Shown here: piece by piece, positions 36,341 to 49,069 of the stretch | Numbering within the stretch: position 1 is the stretch's first letter | Layout: each line of letters starts with the position of its first letter | Assembly (NCBI GenBank): GCA_000733355.1 | Contig: JNVV01000005.1 | Coordinates: 1,857,118 to 1,921,117, forward strand | Direction: 5' to 3' | From: Falciphora oryzae | Taxonomy: Eukaryota > Ascomycota > Sordariomycetes > Magnaporthales > Magnaporthaceae | Length of the DNA: 64,000 nucleotides | Program-made: the position numbers and the translations under genes | The notes under the pieces: model-generated | Databases searched by the model: none | The model's input: the letters and a program-made list of their open reading frames with translations, nothing else | What the model was told of the DNA's origin: nothing

Positions 36341-39300
36341 TTAAGACTTCTCACCGTTGAGACGAGACTGCTCCTCGGCCGCATCCATGTACAGATCAAT
36401 CAGGCAGCTAGCTGACCAAGCCTGGGAGGGACACTGTTTGAAGAATACCGGGGTTAGCATTGGATGAAAAGATGTCACAGGAAAAACCAAGACGACGACA
36501 CGAAAAACAAGACTTACCGAGTCTCCGCAGTACCCTCCGTCCTTCTGCGTAAGCTCCTGCAATCCCGCCCATGGGCTCTCCTTGATCATCGTCTTGCAGC
36601 CCATGAGGCGCCTCGTGACCTGCTGGAATGCCTCTGTAGCAGCCTCGTCGTTGCCACCGGCCCGACGGAGCAGGAACTTGAGGAGCGCCCGCAGGAAAAA
36701 GCCCGTCGGCCACAGCCACTCCGGGCCCTGGTGGTAGTTGCGGCCCTTCGATGTTGCAAAGTCATCGCTGTCCTCGCTGTTGATGTAGAAAGGCCGATAG
36801 TTGAGGTCGGCCGGGTCCAGTGTCGCCATGCCCTGCGGGCCGCGCAGCACCCGGTCCGCGACGCAGAGCGCGTGCATGGCATGGGCCTCGTCAAACAGGT
36901 CTGGCGCCACCGTCATGGCGATGGGGAAGTTTGGCCGCAGTTGGTAGTCTTCGTACTCCTTGCCCGACTTGTAGAGATCCTTGTAGATGCCACGCCGGTT
37001 GAGCACAGCCGGGTTGACGCCGTACTTGGAGTCCTCAGCCGCGTCCAGAGGCACGAAGAAGCACCGCTCAAAATTGGCTCGCAGCAGGTCCGCCCACTGG
37101 CTGAAAGTCACCTCAACGGGAACGCCGCCCGACGCCGCCTGGTCAGGCGACACCTGGCTCTTGCTCACGCCCGCGTACGGGTACTTGCCCGCCGAGTGAA
37201 GCTCCGACAGCCACTTGGTAGTGCTGTAGGATAGACCAACGATCTCGACGGCGGCGCCGTCTCGCGGGGTGCCAGGCACGCCCTTGGAGCCGGCCCGCTC
37301 GCTCTCACCCATCTTGTCCATCCACGTGCCGCAGTTGTGCTGGTTGCCGCCATGCACGAAGCCTGTGTTCCAGTCGACCTTGATGTCGAGCTGGAAGCCC
37401 GGGTCCGTCATCTGGCTGTCAAGTCCCGGGCCTGCATTGGCCTCGCGGAACGACATGCCGCTCGCGTGACGCTGCATGGCCTCTTGTATGACATCGCGGA
37501 CCGTGCTCTCGGCCTTGTACGCGCGTGAGTCGTCCGCATCAAAATACGTGTCGTCGTAGGGCAGGAAGCGCCGCTTTACCTTGGCGTCCAGCAGTGCCAA
37601 ACCCTCAGGTGCCATGCGTGTGTAGTCCTGCACGCACTGAAGGTAGAACCAGATCGAGTCGCGCGCGTTGTAGCGAGGCGTGCGGCCGGCTCCAAGGAGG
37701 TTGGGGATCATGCCGTGTTTGAGCACGCTAGCGAATGCGAGGATGTGTTCCTTGGCCTCAGCGAACCGCCCGGTGCCAAGGAGCAAACCCCTGAGTGAGA
37801 TGAAGACGTCACGCCCCCAGCAGCGCGCCCACTCGACAGCAAAGTGTGGCAGGCCTGCAGCAAGCGAGGGGACGAGGCGGTCTGGGTACAGCGATGCCGA
37901 CTTGACCAGGCCCATCTCCTGCACGCTCACCATGCTTAGGCCCCGAAGGAACCACTGGCCCTGAGCGACGTTGGCGCTCATGAGCGAGACGGCGCGTTCG
38001 AAGCAGGCCCTGTAGGCCGTGCGCATGACGAGCGCAAAGTAGCGCGGGAGCAGGAAACTGGGGATTCCGCGGATGGCATCGAAGCGCTCCTTGAGCCAGG
38101 CCGTTGGGCGGGCGAGGCGACCAAACTCTGTCGTCTGCGAGGCGCGCTCCAGGCGGCCGACGATGTAGTCGAGCACCCACTGGCCCTGGCGCAAGTTTTG
38201 ACAGAGAGGGTGGGCCAGGTTGTTCTCGCGGATGATGCTTTCGAGAATACTCCACCAGCCCTGGAAGCCGGCGTAGACGAGCTTCCCGTGACCGGGGACG
38301 TCGTAGACGCCGTCGCTCCCGCCGCTCCAGTCGCGCTCCTCCGACTCACAGCGGTACAGGGCAAGGTTGAGGTCAACAAGGTCGAGCTCTCCGAAGGCTT
38401 CCTTGGCGCCCGATGTCACGAAGGTGTCGAGGCCAGCCGAGTGTTCGGCGGCAGGGATCCATGTCTCGAAGAGGGCGATGCTGCCGGGAGGGAAGCGGTC
38501 TCGGACCGAGATGATGGTGTCGTTGTCCTTGACCTCCATACGGATCCCGGGCAGATCGATGACGCGACTAGGCAGTCCGCGCAGGTACTCCGGATCCTCG
38601 AGCGCTGCCTTCTTGGCCTCTTCGCTGGCGTCGACCTCGAGCATCCAGCTGCCGAGGTGACGGGCCTTGGTGCCTGTCAGGTGGACCGGGTTGAAGGCGC
38701 CATTTCCATTTCCATAGCCCGGGTAGGCCGTGTGGGCAATCAGGAAGTAGCCCTTGCGCGACTGCGGGTGCACACGGTGGACCGTGATGTACTGATCCTC
38801 GTGGTGGATGTGCGTCTCGTCATAGCCGTCCTTGCCCATGAGCGTGTGAATCTGGTTAAGGAGCTTCTTGACGCCGCCAATGCCGTTGCGACCGCCGCCG
38901 ATCTTAATCGCGCGACCAGACGACGACTCGGACGTGTACAGGCGCGTCTCGTTGACGAGATCCACCAGCTTAGGGTATATCTCATCGTAGCCCATGACAC
39001 TGCCCGTCGCACTGGAACACATGTTGACTAGAGCCGCGTTGGGCAGCGTGTCGCGGGCGTCGCGCTTCTGTGCTGGCACCTCGTTGTCGTGTGTGCAGTC
39101 CATGAAGAGTGCCTGCACGGGCGATGGCTTGATGCGGCGGATGATCTCGCGTGATGAACCACCATCTCCGTTGGCGCCCCGCTGCGGAGACGTGGGCGAC
39201 TGCGGGTTCGACGCATCGGCCCTGGAGACCTCGTCCACTTCAAAGCTGCCGATGGGGCGGCCGCCGTGACGGTGCACGAGACGACTCAGCTCGGCCGTGC

Positions 39301-41225
39301 TCCACGCCTGCATGGCCTCGCGGATGAGCGAGCTGAGACCGAGCCGCTTCACAAAGACGTAGTCCATATCCTCGCTCCCTGTGAAAAGCTCGCCGCAGAC
39401 GTAGAGGTCCGGCCGCACACGCCGCGCCTCATCCAGAATGTGCTCAGCCACATGAATGGGTGTCGAGTGAGCATTGTCGATGCGGAAGCCGGCAAAGTAC
39501 TTGGCCAGCATGCGCGAGTACTTGGTCATGCGCTCCCACAGGTACGGACTGTCCTCGGGCCCAGCTCCGTACCGCAGCTTGACACAGTCGCCCCACACGA
39601 TCACCTCGCGGCGGAGATAGACGCGCGACTGGGGCCCGGCGTTGTCGACCAGCGCGTTGCCGCCCCAGACCCAGCCGTTGTTGACCAGCACCAGGTCCTC
39701 CTTCTTGTGCTTGGCCGTCTTCTCATTGCGCGGGAGACGGGTGAAGTACGACTCGACGAGTGGGTTCTCCTCGTTGATGGGGCCGAGCTTGGGACCGTGC
39801 TCGTCCAGGCGCACGTACTTGACACGGTTGTAGGTCTGGTCGAGCACCTCGGCGCTGTCTTTGTCATACTCCTCGTAAAGGGGTACGTTGACCGCGCGGA
39901 GCACGTCGACGATCTTCTCCAGAGCGGCGGCCTTGTTCGGACCGGGGCCTGTGTCCCCCTCGTAGCGTCCAAGGACAGCCGAGATCAGGCCAGCGGCAAC
40001 CTCGGGATTGGCTTTCCTCCTGTACCGCTCGCCCATGCGGTCTTTGCCGAGAAGGCCATGCTTCAGGATGAACTGGGCCTGTTCAGCGACGCTAGCCGCC
40101 TTGAGGGATGCGGGGCCCTCGGCGCCAAAGGAGCCCTCCGGGAAGGATGTCTTGCCGGCAACCCAGGCATCGACGGCGAGATCGGCGTCCGACTCGACGT
40201 CAATGGCGTAGTACTCCCACATGCGGATGGCATTGATGACCTCCTTCTTGACGGCTTCCATGATGGCCAACAGGTCATCGTTGGACTCGAGCTCGGTGGG
40301 CAGGCCCAGCTTCTCAAGGTTGAAGCCAAGCTCCAGCAGCTTGGTGTCGATGAGGTAGGGCAGCTCGAGCCAGGGCGCAGTTGTCAAGTTGTAGCCAGCC
40401 TCGGGGTGGTCGAGCAGCCACTCGCTGTTGTCGGCCGTGTGGTTGAGGACGATGTCCGTCAGACTGAGCAGCGAGTGGTTCTTCTCGAGGCTCTCGACGA
40501 GCTGCTGGACATCCTTCTCGCCGTCGGGGAAGCACTCGGGGTCCCAGCCAAGTTGGTCGTAGAGGCTGTAGGGCGAGTTAGAGCTGCCGCGGACCTGCAG
40601 CGGGGTGAAGTGGATCATGTTGTAGCCGCGCCCGCTGATGCCGCGCAGGTGGCGCCCCCAGTCGTCCGGGTACTTGCCCATAAACTTGCTGATGACGGAG
40701 AAGATGGACAGGGCGGGCAGCGGCAGGGGCCGCCCGTCCAGCTGTAACCTGGGCGCGACATCGATGTAGTAGAGCGGCGTCTTCTTCTTCGCTGTCTGCG
40801 AGGAGCCGCCAACGCCAGCGTCCTCCTTGAGCTCGGGCAACGGGCAGTATGTCGTGTAGAAGGCATAGGCGCCAGGAAGGTGGACGGGGACCGAGATGTT
40901 GATTTCTCGGTTGAAGTCTGGGTCGAGTCTGTGGCGTCGTTAGCGGGGCGCTAGAGACCAGGGGGCAAAATCAATTGGGCGGGGAGCAGGGGGCGCGAGC
41001 AGCAGCTTACTTGAACTCGCGGAACTTGTCCCTGCGAAACTCGGCGCCAGGCTCTGGAATGTTCACCCACAAGCTGCCCTGGCGGCAGATGCTCGAGGTG
41101 CCCTCGATGGCGAAGCGGATGGTGAAGGGCTCGTTGGACTTGGGAGCCAGCCAGATGTACTGGCCCTGGACCTGGGGCGAGCCATCGTCGTTGAGGGGCA
41201 GGAGGTAGACCTCGTTGGAAATCAT
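36341..41225 (-). CDS. gdb1: Glycogen debranching enzyme (bifunctional 4-alpha-glucanotransferase / amylo-1,6-glucosidase)
   Basis: Three exons on the minus strand: 41225-41011, 40928-36518 and 36433-36341, giving 1572 residues, close to the yeast Gdb1 length. The cytosolic enzyme moves maltotriosyl groups and then cleaves the remaining alpha-1,6 glucose during glycogen breakdown. The N-terminal GH13-like transferase half shows LTDIVLNHTADNSEWLL, FAGFRIDNAHSTP (nucleophile region) and YVCGELFTGSEDMDY. The C-terminal glucosidase half shows WARCWGRDVFISLRGLL and HGGNQHNCGTWMDKMGES. The last intron (36434-36517, GTAAGT..CAG) is 84 nt, a multiple of three, with no in-frame stop, so retention would insert 28 residues. 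An ATG five codons further upstream (41240) is a possible alternative start. Confidence 0.95.
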
Positions 41226-44164
41226 GGTTCTGGGTATCATTGCAAAAAGGCAGAAAATGGAAGCTCAGCGCCCCGCGGCGGGTTTAATACGTGCTTCGCC
41301 GACACATCAAAGAGGGTTCCCACTTGGCCGCGTCCGAAGAGCGGGTCGTCGCGAGGGGTCGGGTCTCAATGTCTGGCGTGGTGTGGGCGATATCGACCTG
41401 ACGAGGCAAAACGAATGGCAAGCCAGAAACGAAGCCAGAGAAAGAAGATAGCAACAAGAAGAGGACAAGAGGGTTAGAGCGAAGGGGAAAAGGAGCGGGC
41501 AGTAGAAGAGGCGTGTGTGCGGAAGATGTGGTCTAATCTATTTTTTTATTTCTTTTTTCGTGTCCTAGGCGTGAGTGAGCTTGCACACGGGCTAATGCTG
41601 CAGATGACAAAATCGACTTGGCAGAAGACGAGATGCTCGGGTGACCACAAAGAGATGATGGTTGATGGTTGGGAGAAAGATCTCGGCCATCGAGGAACCA
41701 GACGGGTTAAAAAGGCATCCATCCATCTGTCTGGTCTGGCTCTGACCAACGGGAAGCAGCAACCGCTCTGTCGATTCTTGCTGGGATTCCGCAACAAGGA
41801 AGCAGGCATCCAGGATGACAACGCAGCTAGCACACAGAGAAGTTGGCTGGTCAGCACCTTCTACTGCAACAATCCTGTGCAGTTACCCAAATCGGGAGAC
41901 CTTCCGCGGCAGTGAGTGGTGCCCATCGAGATGGATGGGCAGGGTAGGGGTAGGTGGGGCCTTGTGTGCGCTTTCCTACCATAGCTGGAGCGAGCACAGA
42001 AGCGAGAAGAAGCGCCACTCCGGTCCAGCAAAACCACAGCCGTGCAGTTCGGTCCCGACACGGTCGGGCTTGCTGTTTGGAGCAAAGACTTGGTGCTTGC
42101 TTGATGGAACCGGCCTTATGCGCGACGGTTGCAGGAGCCCGTCAAGGCGCCGGTCGCGCGCCAACTGCACGCTAGCTCCTTGCCAGTTGAGGTTTTTATT
42201 CTCCTTCGCACCATCCAATCATCTCTCCCATGCAGTTGGGTTGGCACCACGCTGTCATAACCGGAGCTGTGTCACAGTTTGACTGGCGGCGGCGGGGCTT
42301 CGATGCCCCTTCTATTTGGTCTCCGGGAAACAGCAGCCCGCCCAGGAAGACATTCACAGCGAGAAGGCCAGATCGAGGAGCTGGGGCTAGGCCTGGAGAA
42401 GCTGATGTGCAGGGTGGAGAAGAGAAGCACGTCCATGATATCACGACAGCGTTCTAGACCCCACCGAGCCAGGACAGCAGCCCCTCAGTGCTCTCCCGAG
42501 CTACCCGCCGATGCTGGGGCTTGTCAGTCAGCACCACTCGACGGAGCAAGCACAGCGACCGGGCAGGCTTGGCCGTTCGAGCCGTCGCATTCTTGAGCGA
42601 TGTCCAGTGATGTCAATTGGGCGGCGGCCAATTCCAGCAGGAGGCACTGAAGCTCACAACCAGCCTTTACAGCCAGGCTCGCTGCTGCTGCTCGGTGCTT
42701 CGGCCGTTGCCCTCGGCTCTAATTGACGCACAAACCAGGCCCCTCAACGTTTGACGTCACCTTCGTATCATCAAGCTCTCTGCAGCTCACGAACCCACTT
42801 GCCCGCAGGATGCCCTCCACGGTCTGCGCTCGTGTGCAAGCAGTCGCGGTCAAACGTTGTCGACGGGCATCGGCAGGCGTGAATCTCCAAACGAACCCGC
42901 CGCCTCTTTCTCTCCATTGCTATCAACCAGGTCCAGCCCTCCTTCCCGCCCCAACGGTTTTTGGCTCGGGCCAAGCCTTGGCTTCGCCGACGATCGACTT
43001 TCTCCACGCGATCGAAGCTGCCAACGGGAACAGCTGCCATCCATGGAGTGTGCCAAAAATGGAAGGCAAAAAGAATGAAATGGCGGTCGGAGGCGGCGCG
43101 TTCCTGAAAATCCATTCCTCGTGTTCCAAGCCACAGAAACGAAGCGGGTCCACTTGGCCAAACAGCGCCACCGGATCGGTCGACCTGATAACTGGCGGCT
43201 GACCAGCCACGAAAGGAAGCCATTCACTTCACCTCGAGGCAGTGATGGATGTTTAGACTGTGTCCCGTGGCTCTCTTCTGCGAAAAGTGTAAAGGATCCC
43301 TAAATCCTGCCGAGGCCAAAGCCTGCCGAGGCTCGCTCAAAAGCCCCAAAGTTGTCTATCACGGTGACATCCAGGCGCACTAGGGAGTGAAGGACAGTTT
43401 GTTGGAATATTCTGCCCAAGAGTTTCTATTGCCCACACGATATCAAGCCAGCATCGCAATCATGCAGTCGTCCACCTCGTTCTCGGGGAATATGAGGTTG
43501 CGGCCTCTTTCCAAAATTATCAGCGTAGTGTAATTGATCTGGAGGGTGGAGAGACAGGTCTCTGTCCCAGGTGGTTCAACCAGGAACCTTTCAACGAGAT
43601 CGAAGGCCAAGGGGAAAAGAGATGTTTCCTTCAGTGTCTGCTGAAAACAATTGTTCTGAGGGCTTCAGCTTGGCGGTGCTATCACCAATGAATGTCGGTG
43701 GCCAAAGGGTTCCCCATGCCGAGAGGCTTTGCCATATTAGCCGCGGCGGGTTACATCCCGCGGCGGGTTACATCCCGCGGCGACCATCCCTTTTCGGCCA
43801 CCGGCACAGCTCCGAGGTGGGAGCGGGGGGGACGGACGGAAGGAAATAAAGAGGGCGAGACTCGGTTTGCCAGCAAGTATTCGTGTCAACTTGATCGATC
43901 CCTCCCTTTCGCATGCATTTCCTCGCCGCTGGACTCCCGGGGAGAACGGCCAGGCCCGAGATCCAGTAACAGCGACCATAAGAGCTGTTGTTATCAGAGA
44001 GAAATGCGCGACACCTCTGAACTGCGAAAGACACACTCTGCTCTGTCCTGCGTGTTGCTTGCGCGATTTTCCCTTGGCTCGTTAGTGGCCTGAGAAACGC
44101 CCACCACCATATTGGATATACCAGGCCCAACCCGCGTCGGCCAGATAGAACACGCACAGCCACG
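41226..44164. other. Intergenic, 2.9 kb between divergent genes
   Basis: This holds the upstream regions of the debranching enzyme gene (-) and the DUF1996 gene (+). No gene was supported. A short tandem repeat lies at 43741-43782. Confidence 0.45.
43741..43782. repeat. 17-bp direct tandem repeat, about 2.5 copies
   Basis: The block GCGGCGGGTTACATCCC recurs head to tail with a 17-bp period, and a truncated third copy follows. Confidence 0.8.
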
Positions 44165-45506
44165 ATGCAGCGCGCCATAATAACGCTCCTCGCCCTGGGG
44201 AGCTGGGCGGCGCTGGCCCAGCAGATGCTGCGCTACCAGTGCTCGCAGCTCACGGCCGAGCGGCTCGACCCCATGGTGCACCCGGGGGCGTACCAGAGCC
44301 CGCACCTACAGCAGGTCGTCGGCGGCAGCTCGTTCGACATGCTGGCGGCCGACCACAACCTGCACGACCCGGTCGGGCGGTCCAACTGCACCACCTGCTC
44401 CTTCAGCGAGGACTTTTCGAACTACTGGACCGCGAGTCTGTTCTTCCGCGCGCGCAATGGCACCTTCAAGCGCGTGCCGCAGATGCCTAGCTTGGGCCTG
44501 AGGGGTGAGGGTGGCGTCACTGTCTACTACATACCGCCATACGATGGCAAGAGCAGGGTTGTGGCGTTCAGGCCTGTAAGTTTTATTAATAGCACTTGGG
44601 CGGCGGCGGCGGTCGAATGGGGCGAGCCGCTGTGGAACGGAAGGCTGACGGAGTTGGCGATACCCTCGCATCCCCGAAGGGGTTCCGCATGGTGGCTGGG
44701 GACCCGGCGCACAGACAAGCGGCAGGCCAGCAGCGGCAAATCTGCCACCGATGCCTGAGCGACCTGACCCAGAACAAGCCGGGTGGGCCGCCCTGCACCG
44801 GCCTGGACACGGCGTCGCTGCCCCGTAGCTTCTGCCCTGGCGGCATTCGAACCACCATCACATTCCCGACCTGCTGGGACGGCAGAAACTACGACAGCGC
44901 CGACCATAGGTCGCACGTCGCCTATCCTGCCACTGGCAGCTTCGAGTCCGGCGGTCCCTGCCCGGCCTCGCACCCGGTGCACTTGCCCCAGCTCATGTAC
45001 GAGATCGTCTGGGACACGCGCGAGTTCAACAAGCCAGAGATGTGGCCCGAGGATGGCAGCCAGCCGATGGTGTATTCGTTTGGTGATGCGTAAGTCTCTT
45101 AGTATTTTCTGGGTTCCGTCCTGGGCCCTCTAGCATCGGTTATGATGCTAGACTGCTGACCGGCCACTTTGTGCATTTTCGCAGCGTCGGTTATGGCCAG
45201 TACGGCGGGTACATGTACGGCTGGAAGAGCGATGCTCTCCAACGGGCATTGGATGCTCGCTGCACCATGGACAGGTGCAAAAAGCTCAAGGTACAAAGCG
45301 CAGAGGACGCGGCCAAATGCAAGAAGGAGCAGATTGTGCCGGAGCGGATCGAAGGGTGTAAGTAAAGCTAAACTCTTCTGGGGAGCGATGCCGTTTGTTG
45401 AGACCGACATGGCGTGCTTCTTTCTCGGCTAGATATTGTGTATGCTGACAGAGATATCCCTCTCCCAGGGCTACCTGCGTTGCCGGGAAATCCTTTTGTC
45501 AACTGA
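44165..45506 (+). CDS. Secreted DUF1996 protein
   Basis: Four exons: 44165-44575, 44680-45089, 45185-45357 and 45469-45506, with phases 0, 2 and 1, encode 343 residues. The signal peptide is MQRAIITLLALGSWAALAQ. The DUF1996 hallmark starts at LDPMVHPGAYQSPHLQQVVGG. It continues with a CTTCSFSEDFSNYWTASLFF segment and, across the first splice, GFRMVAGDP. Then come conserved Cys residues, PTCWDGRNYDSADHRSHVAYP, CPASHPVHLPQLMYEIVWDT and GYMYGW near the end. No wall-binding WSC domain follows, so this is the short form of the family. Its activity is unknown. The last exon adds only 12 codons (ending LPGNPFVN). Without it the frame would stop just after 45357 in retained intron sequence. Confidence 0.85.
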
Positions 45507-47185
45507 GGATGACGAGAGGAAAAGCAGGGCTTCACCAAGATGTGTGCCTGCGGAGAGGGTGATGGGGATAGGCGCATGGATGAGCCACTGTGAATGTTGG
45601 CAAACAAATGGAAATCTGGAAGAACCACATGGAGGCGGGATCCTGGTAGTCCCGAGGAAGCGATGAAGAAGAGAGATGCATGTAGGAAGTCGACAAAAAA
45701 AAAGGGGGGGATTGCAGCGAGAGGAAAAAGCGAAAGTCACCAAGCCCGGAAGTACTTTGTGGAAAAAATGTCTGCAGAGCAATAACGGGGAGCAAGTGTT
45801 TGCACGGCGGAGCGGCGAAGTGTGGAGCGAAGTAAACAACGGGATGGAAACGTGCAAGGCAATGGGAAAGAGGAGGAGCCGGACTCTGGGAGCAACGAAG
45901 ACCGCGAGCCCGAAGTCGACATCTGATGTTGGCGGCGGCAGATGCCGTCCGTCGTCCACCACAGGCATCGGACCAAGGAGCGGAAAGCAGCCAATCAACA
46001 GCCACCGAAGCGCGGCGAACTCAACTACCATATGTCCGACGCCGACCCCGTCACACTACATCGACGGGGTCCGGGAGATGCCGGGACCGCCAATGGGTGT
46101 AGGTTTGGGCGGAGCGCGCATCACGATAAGAAACACTAGCTCGAGCCGAGGCGACCGAGGAATAAGGCTGGCGGCACGCGCGCGGGTCCGCAGACCGCGA
46201 GCGGGCGTCTGGTACGACGGACGGGCTGGCACTACGGTACCTAGACGCGCCTCCTCCAACGTCGCATGGCTACCACGTTGCAGGCTTCGATGCGGCTCCC
46301 CGTCACTTTGGGCATGGGTTTCTGGCCAACAGCCGCGCGCTCGCGGTCCACTTTGCAGTCAGGAAAGAAAGGCACAAGGAACGGGTTCAGCCGAGGATCT
46401 CCTGCGCATGAGATGATGGGTCGATGGGTCCCCCCTCGGCCGAGCCAGGGGTCTGATGTCGAGATGGAATCGAGGATCTCGGAAGCGCGTGCTTCGTCGC
46501 GGCAAGCAGGGGGCTATTTTTTTTGACTTGCCTCGGCAGAACACAGACCAGCTGGGCCTGCCCCTGTCGAGCGCCCCAGAAAACCCATGGCGGCAATTCC
46601 GGGCTGGCTGATAAGGCGCACGCAAACGGCAGGCGGTGACCAAACTGCCATCCCATCTGCCCACCCATTACATCATATCCAGTCTCGGTGGGCCGCGGCC
46701 CCATCTTGTTGGGGAAGGGATGCCCCACGCAGAAATCGCTGACGGCGAGCCCAGCTCAGCGCAGCCGCAGTCTTTTGCCCGTCGATCCGCCGCACATCAC
46801 CACCCCGCCGACACGAGTTGCATTGACGATCGATCGGGCAGGAACCTAGCAGGATCCTCGTACGAACCCTCCTGTATCGTGACTACCCTGTTGGGCAACC
46901 GGGGCTTTCCGTGGTGTCTGTGGACGGCCGGCTGAAAGTTGCTCCTGCCACCACATGAAGTCTTGGTTGGGGAAAACGCTCTTGCCCCATCAGCACCGAG
47001 CATTTATCTCCAGAACCCCCCAAGGTCTTCCGTTTGTTTTCCTTTCCAGGTCTTTCCGTCTTCCTCAGTCTGCATCCCATCTCCAGTCTGCACCCCAGCT
47101 TCCGTCTGCATCCCATCGTCAATCTGCATCCATCTCCATTCTACCCAGAAATAGCACACTGAGAACCCCGAGAACCCTGAGCACG
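45507..47185. other. Intergenic, 1.7 kb; promoter and leader of GPD
   Basis: No gene was supported. The last 230 bp before the GPD start are in frame with it and open from an ATG at 46955. Part of that stretch is a pyrimidine-rich degenerate repeat containing the string TCTGCATCCCATC. Confidence 0.45.
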
Positions 47186-48553
47186 ATGGCCTCCCTCGGC
47201 GGCTACGAGAAGCGCCACAAGGTGGCTGTCATCGGCTCCGGCAACTGGGGATCGACCATCGCCAAAATCGTGGCCGAGAGCACGCGCGAGCACAAGGACG
47301 TGTTCGAGGAGGACGTGCAGATGTGGGTATACGAGGAGAAGGTCGCCATCCCGCAGGATTCCCCCTACTACGATGCCTCGGTCGGCGACCGGCCCCAGAA
47401 GCTCACCGAGGTCATCAACACGCACCACGAGAACGTCAAGTACCTGCCTGGCATCAAGCTGCCCGCTAATGTGGTCGCTAACCCCTCCCTGGTCGACACC
47501 GTCGCCGGCGCCTCCATCCTGGTCTTCAACCTTCCCCACGAGTTCCTCGGAAACGTGTGCAAGCAGATCAAGGGCCACATCCTGCCCTTTGCCCGCGGCA
47601 TCTCGTGCATCAAGGGCGTCGACGTCTCAGAGGACGGCATCAACCTCTTCTGCGAGGTCATTGGCGAGAGCCTCGGCATCTACTGCGGCGCCCTGTCCGG
47701 TGCGAATGTCGCCAGCCAGATCGCCAAGGAGGAGGCTGTCTGTGAGACCACCATTGCCTATGACCCGCCTCCAATGGACAACAGCCGCGCCGCGACTCCG
47801 CGTGACCGCTCGCCAGTCGACATCACTCTACCCGACTTCAAAATCACGGCGGCCGATTCCAACGGCAACGGTGACAGGGGCCGCAAGACCAAGGCCAAAC
47901 TGACGCCCGTGCCCGAGTCGTACCCACCGCTGGACCACGAGACGCTGCAGGTTCTGTTTGACCGCCCTTACTTCTCCGTCTCGATGGTGTACGACGTGGC
48001 GGGCGTGTCGCTCAGCGGCGCGCTCAAGAACATCGTCGCACTGGCCGCGGGTTTTGTTGACGGCAAGGGCTGGGGCTCCAACGTGCAGGCGGCCGTTATC
48101 AGGGTCGGCCTGGCCGAGATGCTCAAGTTCGGCCGCGAGTTCTTCGGCGAGTCTCTCGACACCTTCACCATCCTGCTGGAGAGCGCAGGCGTAGCCGACG
48201 TCATCACGTCCTGCATCAGCGGCCGCAACTTCCGCTGCGCGAGCATGGCCGTGAAGCGTGGCGTCTCGGTCGCTGAGATTGAGGAGAAGGAGCTCAACGG
48301 CCAGAAGCTGCAGGGTACCTCCACTGCCAAGGAGGTCAACAGCTTCCTCAAGGCCCGTGGCCGCGAGGGCGACTACCCTCTGTTCACGACTGTCAACGGT
48401 GAGTTGCCTGACTTTTCATCACTCTGACTTAGGGAGTTGCAACTGACTAACCGGTGTGGGATAGACATTCTTGAGGGCAGGGCCAACGTGGATGACCTCC
48501 CCGCGTTGGTCATCCGACAGAAGCACATGATCAAGAAGGATGGCAAGAAATAG
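47186..48553 (+). CDS. gpd1: NAD+-dependent glycerol-3-phosphate dehydrogenase
   Basis: Two exons, 47186-48398 and 48465-48553 (GTGAGT..TAG, phase 1), encode 433 residues. The enzyme reduces dihydroxyacetone phosphate to glycerol-3-phosphate with NADH, feeding glycerol and lipid synthesis and osmotic adaptation. The nucleotide-binding motif GSGNWGS is at residues 17-23. [16 protein letters not shown], the [13 protein letters not shown] segment and a C-terminal domain with [20 protein letters not shown] (catalytic Lys region) and [14 protein letters not shown] follow. A hydrophilic Ser/Pro/Lys-rich insert (about residues 195-245) is seen in filamentous fungi. The C-terminus [13 protein letters not shown] is family-typical. 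An ATG at 46955 is in frame and would add 77 residues. Confidence 0.95.
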
Positions 48554-48749
48554 GGTTCCAAGCTGTAGGGCCTTGAGACTGGGCTAAATGATTTTACGAC
48601 AGGCGTTTTTTTCTCCTTGGAAACTGTGTTACATTAATGGCAGGCTGCACTTCGTCGAGAAAACGGTCTTGGAACGAAAGTAGAAACAGGCTTACCAATT
48701 GCAAGACTGGCTGCTGGGAAACCAGCTAATGGGAATGTAGAAACACTTT

Positions 48750-48900
48750 TATAAATTGACTGGTGGGAGATATGCATTCTTGAGAGCAGGTTCAACGTCG
48801 ATGACCTCCCCTGACTGATCTTCGGACAGAAGCATGTGGGCACAGACGGCAAGATTTAGGCCTCTAGGCCTTGGAGGATCTTGAGACCCGGCTCAATAGA
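48750..48900 (+). pseudogene. Decayed duplicate of the GPD last exon and its flanks
   Basis: The segment resembles 48440-48600. Shared parts include ATTCTTGAG.GCAGG, CAACGT.GATGACCTCCCC, CGGACAGAAGCA or CCGACAGAAGCA, and GGCAAGA. Flanking bits before (GACTGGTGGGAGATA against CTAACCGGTGTGGGATA) and after (CTTGAGACC or CTTGAGACT GGCT) also match. In the coding frame the copy has a stop after DDLP, so it cannot serve as the terminal exon. Confidence 0.8.
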
Positions 48901-49069
48901 GACATACGTTACCCCGTTTGGGAGTAGCATCAATAGCATAATAGCATTAATAGCGTGATGGGTGCTAGAGATTGGCTTCTGTGAGTTAGGCCAGGTAGAA
49001 GTACAAGTTCGTTCGCGTCAATAAAGTTGGCACATTGATAGATGGCATCCCATTTCCTACCGTAGCGAG

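Noticed and set aside
39266..40747. 493-codon open frame antisense to the debranching enzyme
   Set aside because: It is a shadow of the opposite-strand gene; no domain or splice structure supports it.
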